Source: Omphalotus guepiniiformis
Lineage: Eukaryota; Basidiomycota; Agaricomycetes; Agaricales; Omphalotaceae
DNA: 64,000 nt
Assembly (NCBI GenBank): GCA_028554645.1
Contig: JAQOOI010000073.1
Location: 1,178,001 to 1,242,000, forward strand
Direction: 5' to 3'
Shown: piece after piece, positions 36,181 through 46,114 of the stretch
Numbering within the stretch: position 1 is the stretch's first letter
Layout: each line of letters opens with the position of its first letter
Translations under genes and position numbers: made by a program
The notes under the pieces: generated by a model
Databases searched by the model: none
The model's input: the letters and a program-made list of their open reading frames with translations, nothing else
Told to the model about the DNA's origin: nothing

Positions 36181-39100
36181 ATGATCAAGACAGGAGCTTG
36201 CAGAAACTCAAAGTGCGTTCTCAAGGGCAACTGCAGTTCCTTTCAGAACTCTGGCAATGAAAGTGATCCTTTTACCTTCAAAAGTGTCCATTTGTGTGGT
36301 TGCACTGCACCAGACCATGTTTCTGACGTAAGTTCATTAGAAGCTCATTCAATACATTTACTTGATTTCCCACCTTGACCTTTCTAGGCATCCGACAATC
36401 TAGGGAATAGTTCTAAAGTGGGTCTTATGGGTGCTTGTTCGCTTTTACTAATGTAGATTTATATTAGAATGGAATTCCATCCTTTCTCAAGGCTGCTTCA
36501 GAGCGCCTCAACAAACGAACTCAAGAGACAAAGGAAGCTGCCTTTAAGGTGCCAAATTTGATCCGGAGTCAAGGTGACGTTGTCCTTCTCTCTCACTTGC
36601 ACCTATATCACTAATGAGATTTCTAGGCGAATGTTGAGGCTCTTAACAAGCCACATGACCGACCTTCAAAGCGTAAATCATCTGCAAAGAAGGAATTAGA
36701 TGTGCCTTCTGATGCGGAGAAATCTGGAAAGAAGCTTAGAAAGTCAGCTGGAGAAGAGGAGAATGTGAGGTTCACGATAGTCTTTGTGGCTGATACCCTG
36801 CTGTGGATGCGGGGCAGGCAATTCCTCCGACATTGTCCTCAGTGCGCTTTGCTTTTTACTTGCATATTGAGATATTATGCTAATATTTCTTTTAGACTCA
36901 GCAACCTCTATGCGCAGAATAGAGCACATTTTGTCACCTTCTCATCGTCTAGCTCCAGCCCTGATATTAAGGCAACTATCAGGTCACTTTTTCACCGTAG
37001 TCAACGGAACCTTCAGCGATAAGGCTCACCTCTTTGAACATTTCCGCTTTCTCTACAAGAAGGCTAATGGACGTGGTCATCCTGCCACCTTATCACCGGT
37101 TCTTAGGACAGAACCTGTCTGCCATGGATCTACTTGGGTGAGTTTGTATTTGATAGTTGCATATTATTAGCATTCATTCACACGTCACCGTTACCTTGCT
37201 ATTAGAATTGCGGACACTGTTTCCACAAACCAGGCTAACAGACACTATCCTAACCGGGTATATATAGCGTTAGCTGCTGGTGCTCAAGATCTATCATTAG
37301 AGAGAGACAATAATGCTTCCATGTCCACCGTCAATGATGACACTGATTCTGATACCATTCCTGAGCTGCTATCCAAACCCTGTGAGCTATCTTGATTGCG
37401 GCTATAATCTAACCAACTCTATTGATTTTCACTAAGCAGAACGTTCAACGTGAAGATATTCCCTCTCAGGCAGCCTCAACTCCTCCAGTTCTACATACCG
37501 CAACAGAAACAGATACATCAATGAAGTTTGACGCTGCTGATCCAGCTAGTATGTTTATATCTTTTACTTTGTATTTTCGCTGACTGTACATTGTTAGACA
37601 ACGAGGCTGATAATGTCAAGCTCAACAATCTCACGATCGTGACCCGCCATATCACAGCAAAGCTCACTATATCTGTGCTCCTAGTTTAACGGCTTCATGG
37701 TGAGTGTTGCTGTTACGTGGTTGTTGAAAATAAAAATTTGACATTTATATTTAGTGGCCTACTCTCCCTCAGGCCAATATGTTTTATTAAGAGGTCATGT
37801 TGAGCGCATCCAGATTATATGGACCAGACGCCAGATCTTGAGACGTTGGTCAAGATCATGACTGATGTTCTTAGGGAGGGAGATTTCTTTGCTGCTCTGC
37901 AATTCTTGGTAAGCCCTTGACGAGGGCTCAGCGTTCAAGACAGACGAGGATATTCTGTCTCAATTCTGTCTTGGTCCTTTTGGCCTGACCGGAGCGATTC
38001 ATGTTTTATTTTGCAATGCATAGACTTGCACAAGAGCACGAGTCCTCTATTCCGAGAAGTCTCTATATTTCAGTTCTCAATACAATTGGTGTCGTCTCAC
38101 TAGCTATAAAGCACCATTTTGATGTCTTTGAACGATGTATTGCCCGGGTGGTATATGCACCTCCTGGTTTTAGGCAGCTCTTTGAAATTCTTCAGGACGA
38201 CGCACTTCTTCAGCATTTTTCTGTGAGTTCTATTACAATCCTTTTTAACATGACAATGATGATGATGTTTTCCTAGTATGCCATTGATGACACGGACTAC
38301 TATAACTTCGTTGACCAAAAACCATGGCTTGCTGCCAAGAGTGTGGAATGGTACAAGAAGGCGATTACTGCAGATTTAGGAAGCTTCAACGTTGCTAGCA
38401 ACATTGCCCCTACCAAGATTTAGACGTGGAAGCTTTTGCGTTGGGTGCAATCAAAGAGTTCATGGAAGGTTTCCTTTGACAACCTCTATTTACCGGAAAC
38501 TTCTCGTCAACAGCAGTTGTTTGAGGTGTTCTCTGTTCTAAGCTCTACTCTTGCGCAACGTATTACTGATATAGCAACCAAGGTATGTATCTAATTCTTC
38601 ACGTCTAGTCTTTGCTAACACAAATAAAAACCTCCCCATAGGGTCATGGCGGGTGATCACTACTATGAAGTGAGTGATGACGAGGATGATCACTATAATA
38701 ACAAGCGGAATAAGGATCCTGAAGCTGGTACCTAACACGGATACAGGTAAGTGTAATAATCACTGTTGAGTCTCTCTAAATGACATTTCTTCTATCAAAG
38801 AACAAAATACCACGACTGAGGCACATGATGATAACACTTCTCATTCCCGTCCCCGTCCCCGTCCTCGTCACCCACGCTCTAGTAGGCCATCTTATCCCTA
38901 CTCCTCATCTGCTTCTGGATCTACGGCACCTACTACTGCCTCAGAAGAGCCTTCAATGCCTGCATGGCAGAGATCTCTTGAGTGTATCCGAAAGGACTAC
39001 GTCAACTCTAACTCATTCAAGGGTATTCAAGTAGAGAAGGCTTTTCAGTCTATCTACATTCTGTTTCCTGATGCGAAGAAGCATCCTCAGACTTCTTGGG

Positions 39101-39204
39101 ATCAGGAGATAGGGAAACTGAATTTGAGACAACAGTGGAAGAGAATGTGCACGGTGAGAGAAACTTGTTTCTTGGTATTATCCTATAAGATATTAACTCA
39201 TTGA
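36181..39204 (+). pseudogene. Decayed multi-exon gene, unknown family, Cys-rich N-terminus
   Basis: A chain of apparently coding blocks separated by 50-60-base GT-AG introns. The first encodes a Cys-rich stretch, MIKTGACRNSKCVLKGNCSS, then VHLCGCTAPDH. Next comes a Lys-rich segment (RPSKRKSSAKKELDV, 36660-36760), then SGHFFTVVNGTFSDKAHLFE and FRFLYKKANGRGHPATL (36980-37100). Later blocks include FCLGPFGLTGAIHVLF (37960), FERCIARVVYAPPGFRQLFE (38130) and an Arg/Pro/Ser-rich stretch (38840). The layout resembles a repeated mushroom family I have seen as hypothetical proteins, but I cannot name it. Several joins need a frame change or run into stops (e.g. 37685, 38000-38040, 38420), so it is probably a relic, possibly of a mobile element given the neighbouring array and integrase. 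Borders are approximate. Confidence 0.45.
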
Positions 39205-39600
39205 TGAATTGTTGTTACGATTATAGATATACCATTCAGACCATGCTCTGAGGATCAGAGATTTAAGTATGACCAAATAACCGGTCTCATCAATGAGATT
39301 AAACAAGAGGCTCGTGAGTAATCTCTTTGAGAACACTAGCTTATAATCTCACTAGTACATGTAACACTTATGTAGAACGGCTTGGTATCTTCAACTAAGA
39401 ACTATTTCTTCATTTGGTCTTCAATTATTATTTATCTTTTATGTTTACCGTTGTAATCTGTTACAAATTACACCGACCTCATCTTTGACTTATATTCTTA
39501 TTATATGCTACTTACTACTCTCATTGTTATCTAACAATCTTATATACTTCTATTCGACTAGCTTTAACTGAGCAATATTATTAGTGCTTATGATTGTAGC

Positions 39601-40640
39601 TATGACCTTGGGACGGGAGTGTCGGCGAGAGTGACTGAGGCTAATAGAATTCAAAGTCCAGCAATTGTCAGACTGATAATTTTTCCTAAGGCAGGAAATG
39701 GTCATAAGAGATAGATTCTGCAATTTGGAAGTATGGGAACTTTCACAACACATTGTACAGCACCTCTGATCTTGGGACGGGAGTGTCGGGTGAGAGTGAC
39801 TGAGGTCGGGAGATTTCAAAGTTCAGCAATTGTCATACTTATGATTTTCCCGAGCAAGGAAATGGTCATCAGAGATAGATTCTGCAATTTGGAAGTGTGG
39901 GGAACTTTCCCACACATTGTACAGCACCTCTGATCTTGGGACGGGAGTGTCGGGTGAGAGTGACTGATGTCGGGAGATTTCAAAGTCCTGCAATTGTCAG
40001 ACTTATGATTTTCCCAAGCAGGAAATGATCATAAGAGATAGATTCTGCAATTTGGAAGTATGGGAACTTTCCCAACACATTGTACAGCATCTCTGACCTT
40101 GGGACAGGAGTGTCGGGTGAGAGTGACTGAGGTCGGGAGATTTCAAAGTTCAGCAATTGTCATACTTATGATTTTCCCAAGCAGGAAATGGTCATAAGAG
40201 ATAGATTCTGCAATTTTGGAAGTGTGGGAACTTTCCCAACACATTGTACAGCATCTCTGACCTTGGGACGGGAGTGTCGGGTGAGAGTGACTGAGGTCGG
40301 GAGATTTCAAAGTTCAGCAATTGTCATACTTATGATTTTCCCGAGCAGGAAATGGTCATCAGAGATAGATTCTGCAATATGGGAGTGTGGAGACTTCCCC
40401 AACACATTGTACAGCACCTCTGACCTTGGGACGGGAGTGTCGGGTCAGAGTGACTGAGGTCGGGAGATTTCAAAGTTCAGCAATTGTCATACTTATGATT
40501 TTTCCCAAGCAGGAAATGGTCATAAGAGATAGATTCTGCAATATGGGAGTGTGGAGACTTTCCCAACACATTGTACAGCACCTCTGACCTTGGGACGGAG
40601 TGTCGGGTGAGAGTGACCGAGGTTGGGAGATTTCAAAGTT
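39601..40640. repeat. Tandem array: seven copies of a ~164-bp unit
   Basis: The marker CTTGGGACGGGAGTG (with small variants) starts at 39607, 39771, 39935, 40098, 40262, 40425 and 40589, i.e. every 163-164 bases. Each unit also carries GAGATTTCAAAGT, GCAATTGTCA, AGAGATAGATTCTGCAAT and CACATTGTACAGCA. Copy 1 is the most diverged; the middle copies are about 95% alike by eye. The last unit stops within 50 bases and runs directly into the integrase-like reading frame. The long open frames inside the array are a by-product of the period and are not taken as genes. Confidence 0.95.
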
Positions 40641-40719
40641 CACCAAAGAGGATTACATAAGCCTTTTTCATCGATCAAGCTTTGATGCTAAACTTTTACT
40701 CTTCTTATTTCAGTCTGCT

Positions 40720-42102
40720 ATGGAGAATCAGCATGAAGATGAAGACTCAACTCATTCCTTCTTACTCCATGCTGATAAAACAATCAGGAAAGCCAACTTT
40801 GTCATAACCTCTTTGCCCAATGTGGAAAAGTCCTTCACAGTTGAGCGAACTCTAAGGCAATTATACAGTGTCTATCACATTCTCTCAGATCTCCATGACT
40901 CTTGGCTAGCTAAAAGTGATGTTGATGTGTTGTCTCAGCTTGTTCTAGATACTACTGCGTTACCCCTTTACGAATATCTTCAGCAACCTCCACCACCTCG
41001 GAATGCTGGTGCCAGTTATATATATACTGGCCATAGAGGACGACCAAGTTACAAACTGGATCTGCAACGCACCTTAGATCTCCATGACATGGGTTGTACA
41101 TGGGAATCCATTGCAGAGGCTGTGTGTGTAACACGTCAGACTCTGTACAATCATTTGGCCAGGGCAGGCCTGAGTACTACGCGGCCCAGAGTATTCAGTA
41201 ATCAGTGACGAGGAGCTAGATGAGGCTGTTGCAGCCATTGTTCTTTTGCATCCATTGGCAGGCTCTTCTATCATGTCTGGACATTTGAAGGCCAAGGGAA
41301 TTCATGTCTCAATTCAGAGAATTCAAGAGAGTCTGCGGTCGGGTAGATCCTATTGGTGTCTTTGTGAGGTGAGTAAACTACTACAACCAACTTTTCTAGT
41401 CTTGAATAGCCTGGTTATCAGATGGACAGGTTGTATAAAGAGAAGAGTCTATCGCGTTCGTGGAGCCAATTCTCTGTGGCATATGGATGGTAACGAGAAG
41501 CTTCGACCATGGGGATTCTATGTGCATGGATGTGTGGATGGATACTCGCGCTTGATTCTCTATCTACTATGTAGCAACAACAAGAGAGCAAGCACTGTTG
41601 CAGGTGCTTTCCGACGCGCCGTTCAGGAATACAGTTGGCCTAGTAGGACTAGAGGTGACTGGGGCAAGGAGAATAATGAAGTTGAGAGACTCATGAACGC
41701 GCACTGGGGGGAGAGCATCATAGAGCATATCTGAGAGGCAGGTGAGTTTGTATATTCACTGACTTGCAGTCAAAGGCTAACAATGTATTGAGATCTACCC
41801 ATAATGTCAGGATTGAGCGTATGTGGAGAGACGTCCGCAAGGATACACTAGAAATGTTCCGGAAGGTATTCCAGTATCTTGAGGAGATAGGTCTTCTTGA
41901 TATGGACAACGACATCCATCGTATCTGCTGTACATTGTCTATCAGCCCCGCATTCAAGCGTCTCTTACCAGAACAATTCACTCATGGAACCTTCATCGAC
42001 TACGCACAGAACATAACAAATCTCCAAAGTCCATATATGAACTCAGTAGAGAGAAGGCTATCAATCGAGGGTATTGGCACGCAGATCCAGGTGATGATAT
42101 AA
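40720..42102 (+). pseudogene. DDE integrase-core transposase-like gene, frameshifted
   Basis: Reads MENQHEDEDSTHSFLL, then a helical part, then a helix-turn-helix (LDLHDMGCTWESIAEAVCVT, RQTLYNHLARAG), then the integrase core: SLWHMDGNEKLRPWGFYVHG (first Asp), RGDWGKENNEVERLM (second Asp) and HNVRIERMWRDV (probable Glu). This matches the integrase-core protein family common in mushroom genomes. Introns near 41370-41423 (GTGAGT to TTATCAG) and 41741-41768 fit. Three frame changes break it: near 41195 (after ARAGLSTTRPRVFS), near 41340 (after QESLR) and near 41715 (extra AG before CATCAT). No terminal inverted repeats or target duplications were recognised. The decayed state suggests an inactive copy; sequencing error at all three places is unlikely but not excluded. 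Confidence 0.75.
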
Positions 42103-42840
42103 CCACTGCAATGGACCCTGCCTATGGTCAAGAGGATGGTGGATCTTCCCCCACTTGACGAGCTATCCACAGATCCAGAACGTGGAGACTATAGCTCTTT
42201 TCAATCAAAGAAAGAAGAGAAGGACAATGGAATTTTTATCAATGATGATGATGAAATCAAAGAGGGCAAAGAGTTTTTGCAGAAACAGGGCTTTTGATTA
42301 TGGAAAGAACGATGAGAATTGGGGTATAGATATCTTTATTGCAGCTGTAATGCTTATGGAGAGCTTTGTGATATAAGAATATAGACTATAATAGCAGAAT
42401 AATTGGAGAGTTACAATTTTAGATATAACAATGTCATCTAATATGGCACACAATTCTCTTTATATGACCTCCTGCTAGTGCGAGTGACTCGACCACCCTC
42501 ATAACTCATGCTTATCTACATCCTCACATCTCAGCATCCAGCCCATAATCCATCAACTTCAACTTCCGCATACTGCTCTTGTGAGACGCACCCGACGGTA
42601 TATCGGCTGACTTGGGGCGTTATAGAGACCGTTTCCATGACGTACTTTTGGTGGCCTACCAGCTTTCCTAACCCCTCTGGTATGTTCCTGGCTCAGGTCA
42701 CTGAAACAAATACCTGAAAGCTATAGGGTCCTAGCGTTGACTCGTTGATACACTGCGTGTAAATCTGCAAAGCCATCCCAAACATCCTAAAGTGATCTAT
42801 CAGTATGTTTAACAGAATGCTAGAGAGATACCGGAACCCA
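42103..42840. other. Region between integrase relic and next gene
   Basis: AT-rich 3' flank of the integrase relic up to about 42470, then unique sequence downstream of the minus-strand gene. No gene supported. Confidence 0.5.
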
Positions 42841-44594
42841 CTAAAGCTGAAGGCCAGTCATCAGGACATCGACAGACAAACGAGAATACATATGTACATA
42901 TGAACCCGAAGTGGTTTTGAATTTATCAGCTCTGTGGATATAATTCCTGATACCAATAGTCTGGCATCCTGGCCTGACCGATGATGGAGAGTCAGGGAAG
43001 GAGTGAGGATACTTGACAGGGCCAGCTACATCAGTAAGTGTGAGTGTAACGCTACTTGAGTTGCGAATATTGAAAGCCATGTTTTACGCACCTCTTGCCA
43101 TCCCATCCTCTCCGAGTACATTGTTAGGGTCCAACAAACCAAGCTTATGCGCTTGGCTAAGCCACTCCTGATTCACGAAGACCTTTGTGCGCCGATAGCA
43201 GATAATCTCAGGAGCATACAACTTCTGACCCTTAGTATTCATCGCGAATACCATCTCCTTGGAAACATAAGGAAGTGTAGGAATAGAAGAGATACGGTTC
43301 ACCCGCGCACAATGTCCTTCGACGACTGCAAGCTTGAAATGTTCCCAAAGGCTGTCATTCCGACAGACAAATGTAACCGGCATCCGGGGATGGATAAACG
43401 CACCGCACAATGCATCACAAGATTCCTGAGCACCAAAGCCATTGAAAACATCTTGGCGATCCTTCATAACCTGCCATATTGGGTTATAGTCAACTGATTT
43501 TGAAGAACAGATTTCTTGTCTAAATGCTGCAAGCACGGAGAGAGTAGACTCGGGCTCAGACGAGAAGACTGGGCCGTGCTGTCTGCTCCAGAATCGGCGC
43601 CAAGTCTTGTTGTATATAGATTAGCTGTGATCAACAAAAACAAGGATGATTAGACCTACAGGTAATCCTGGTTGGAAGCTATCAGAGCATACAGCTTGCC
43701 GAAGTCTCATAACGTGAAATGTGATAAATGACTGATGATCTACGAATAGCAGTGTCCAGTCAGGACGCACAAATGCTGCTTGAATCGAGATAAGCACAGG
43801 TGTTGACTCGGGTCCATGAACAAGAGTTTCGGGCACTTGAAACGCTTTACCCTTTGCGCCCCTATTTGCTAAAGGTCCTTCGATAATCTGATGATATTGT
43901 GATGTTGGGATCCAGAAAGTGTGTCCTTCGGTACCAAAGCAGATGCGGACAACATACTGCATAAAGACAGAGTAAGTATGAAGAACAAAGATGAGAAACA
44001 AAACCATACATCGGAGATCCCAATAACAAGTTCCTTGCCCCGAAAGGTACAGAGAATGCGACCAGTAGGCTTAAGCGTGTTCATGACCTCAGCTCCAGAT
44101 CTATTATCAAGCGAAGAGTATCCCTAGAATAAACAAGAAACATTGAACGTTGAATGAGAGGATATATATACTAGAAGGTATTTCTAATAACAAACCTCAA
44201 TAGTCCTTCGACTATGTTCGATCAGTAGTGCAGCGTCATCCGTATTGGAAGGAGGAGAGAGATAGCAGCTAGAGCATGTTGATATCCGAGTGTCCGAGGA
44301 ACGTTTCTTCTTCGATGCAGTACCTCGCAAGACTGGAAGAGGAAGGAAAAGAGGGTCATCCAGAGGACATTTGTGAAATGATATTGACTGCCTGTTTCCA
44401 GAGGGATCTGCAAGACACTGAGGAAAGAATTGAAGTACTCCTACACTGTAGTCAGTAGTGGAGACAAACTTGAGATCAATGAGCCACGTACCAAACTCTC
44501 TATCATCCTCTGGTCCCAATCCTGATTTACCCTTAGTATTCCCTTTATACAGTATTTCCCTATGAAAAAATGCGAGTACTGCAGCTTCAGGCAT
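42841..44594 (-). CDS. Hypothetical protein, unrecognised
   Basis: The spliced frame begins MPEAAVLAFFHREILYKGN at the ATG at 44592-44594 and continues through LGPEDDREFGTWLIDLKFVS, an exon with TGRILCTFRGKELVIGISDV, then RICFGTEGHTFWIPTSQY and ISIQAAFVRPDWTLLFVDHQ, and a long exon from AAFRQEICSSKSVDYNPIWQ to GLLDPNNVLGEDGMARAG. It ends MTGLQL with TAG at 42841-42843. About five GT-AG introns join without frame conflict, which argues for a real gene. No transmembrane segment, signal peptide or catalytic motif was recognised. It is mixed alpha/beta and moderately Cys-containing. I do not know its function. It sits between the transposon-rich block and a MITE, so a lineage-specific gene is possible. 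Confidence 0.65.
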
Positions 44595-45302
44595 GCTATG
44601 ATGTATAGAGAAGACGTTTGAGGACACGAAACAGAAGAACGAACAGCGAGAGTCAAAGAGACGAAGTGTATATGGTGGTAGTAAACAAAACACGAACGTG
44701 AACGCGAAACGCGTGTGCCTAGCGCGTGATCACGTGAAAACGTAATCGAGGTCCGTCCAGCATTATAACATTTACTCTGATATTCAGTCCGTCATGCTCA
44801 GCTCAGTCCGGTTCCGGTTCACTGTTTTCCTCACCTTGCTCAGGTATGTTACAAGTCATATTAGTCCACTAAAAATTTGCAGGAATTATTTTACACTATG
44901 TTTGCCATACATGTTCAAGGCGCAAGGCTTAGCTTCAGGCTCCGCTCCCGATTGGAATCAATCAGATGGGTCCTACTCAATTGCAAACGCGCCAGAAGAA
45001 TTGGTTTCCAGGTTCTGATCAAGAAGTCGTAAGTCAGCTATATGTTTCCACCGCGGCCTTTTCGGGATATCATGTGTATTAGGCATGCTGTCTGCAAAGC
45101 GTAACATGACCGCAAGTCAAAACAACAACCTGGTATGTGCTCTGTAACTGGAATTCTACCGAAAATCGGAACGAAGCTGGTAGTGGACTAAATAGCTAAT
45201 GAACGATAGACGGTACCGCACCGAGGACATGAGAGAAATCTGGTATTTGATATTTCTGTTTCTTCACAGGCACCAGCACCAGCTCATTTTCTCCTTTTTC
45301 GC
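44595..45302. promoter_or_regulatory. Upstream region of the hypothetical gene
   Basis: Contains ACGCGT (44709-44714) and CACGTG (44731-44736) about 115-140 bases upstream of the minus-strand start. These are the same two motifs that recur upstream of the cyclin and RING/PAG1 genes. No other feature recognised up to the MITE. Confidence 0.4.
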
Positions 45303-45310
45303 CAGAAAAC

Positions 45311-45776
45311 AGGACCCCGGAATGCCCACCAAAATGATGGTTTGTGTTTCGGACAAATTGTCGAGAAATTTTCGAAAAATACGTTTGACTTTCGGACAAA
45401 ATAGGCCTTCGAGAGCGAAAAAGTAGTTTGCTACGCTCGGACAAATTTGCTATGAACTGGGCAGGTCAGCGATGATGAACGTACCGGTTGGGCTTCTGTC
45501 CTGACCTCTGACCGCTCGATGTTTCACGCAGTGGTCCAAAAATGACCACTATGTACTGTAAGTGGTCCTCGAGGCTCGAGACATGTCGTTAGAACTTTGC
45601 CAAAGCGAATTCTACCTATCCTCGCACGGAAACATACTTCCCGGCATCTCCCGGCATCTCCCGGCATCTTGGGGGCCACTTGAGTTTCGGACTTTTTTGG
45701 CAAATTTCTGAAAATTTCGGTTAGGACATTTCGGTGGCGCCAGAAAACATCCTTTTGGTGGGCATTCCGGGGTCCT
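45311..45776. mobile_element. 466-bp MITE with ~28-bp terminal inverted repeats and 8-bp target-site duplication
   Basis: The left end begins AGGACCCCGGAATGCCCACC and continues AAAATGATG. The right end read on the other strand begins with the same 20 bases and continues AAAAGGATG. The element is flanked on both sides by CAGAAAAC (45303-45310 and 45777-45784), an 8-bp direct repeat of the length made by hAT-type transposases. It has no coding capacity. The interior is rich in TTTCGGAC-like words and holds three adjacent copies of CCCGGCATCT (45640-45669). The word CAGAAAAC also occurs just inside the right terminal repeat (45741-45748), perhaps by chance. Assignment to hAT is inference from the duplication length only. 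Confidence 0.85.
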
Positions 45777-45784
45777 CAGAAAAC

Positions 45785-46114
45785 TCGTGAAAAAAGCCTC
45801 CCCCGAGCTACTTATGGAGTATTCATTATGAAAAGGCAGTTACCATGGTGAGCCCCTGTAAAGTCCCTGAGCAGTGGTGACGAGCGGAGACGACGAGACG
45901 GAAAAGACTTCCTTTTCTGGATCTTACATCACAACGAATGTAAGGAGGCCAAACCGCCCGTGCGAAATCGCGCTTTCGGTATTGCACCCTTGCTCAGAAG
46001 ACAACAGGCTTGTCGCTGGACGGGAAGTGTCCTCAGTCTTTCACCCTTCCCACTTTCTTTCATCTCCCACCTTCACTCTCATTTACTTTCACAGCGCGCA
46101 CAGTCTGAAGAAGA
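45785..46114 (+). promoter_or_regulatory. Upstream region of the disordered-protein gene
   Basis: Region between the MITE and the ATG at 46115. A C/T-rich stretch (46030-46090) just before the start is typical of fungal core promoters lacking a TATA box. The MITE thus sits about 340 bp from the start codon. Confidence 0.45.

Noticed and set aside
39733..40587. Several similar open frames (VIRDRFCN, RECRVRVTEVGRFQSS) as a repeated gene family
   Set aside because: They follow the 164-bp tandem array and differ only by unit variants; no start, splice or domain support.
39601..40640. CRISPR-like array
   Set aside because: Units are contiguous with no unique spacers, and the genome is eukaryotic.
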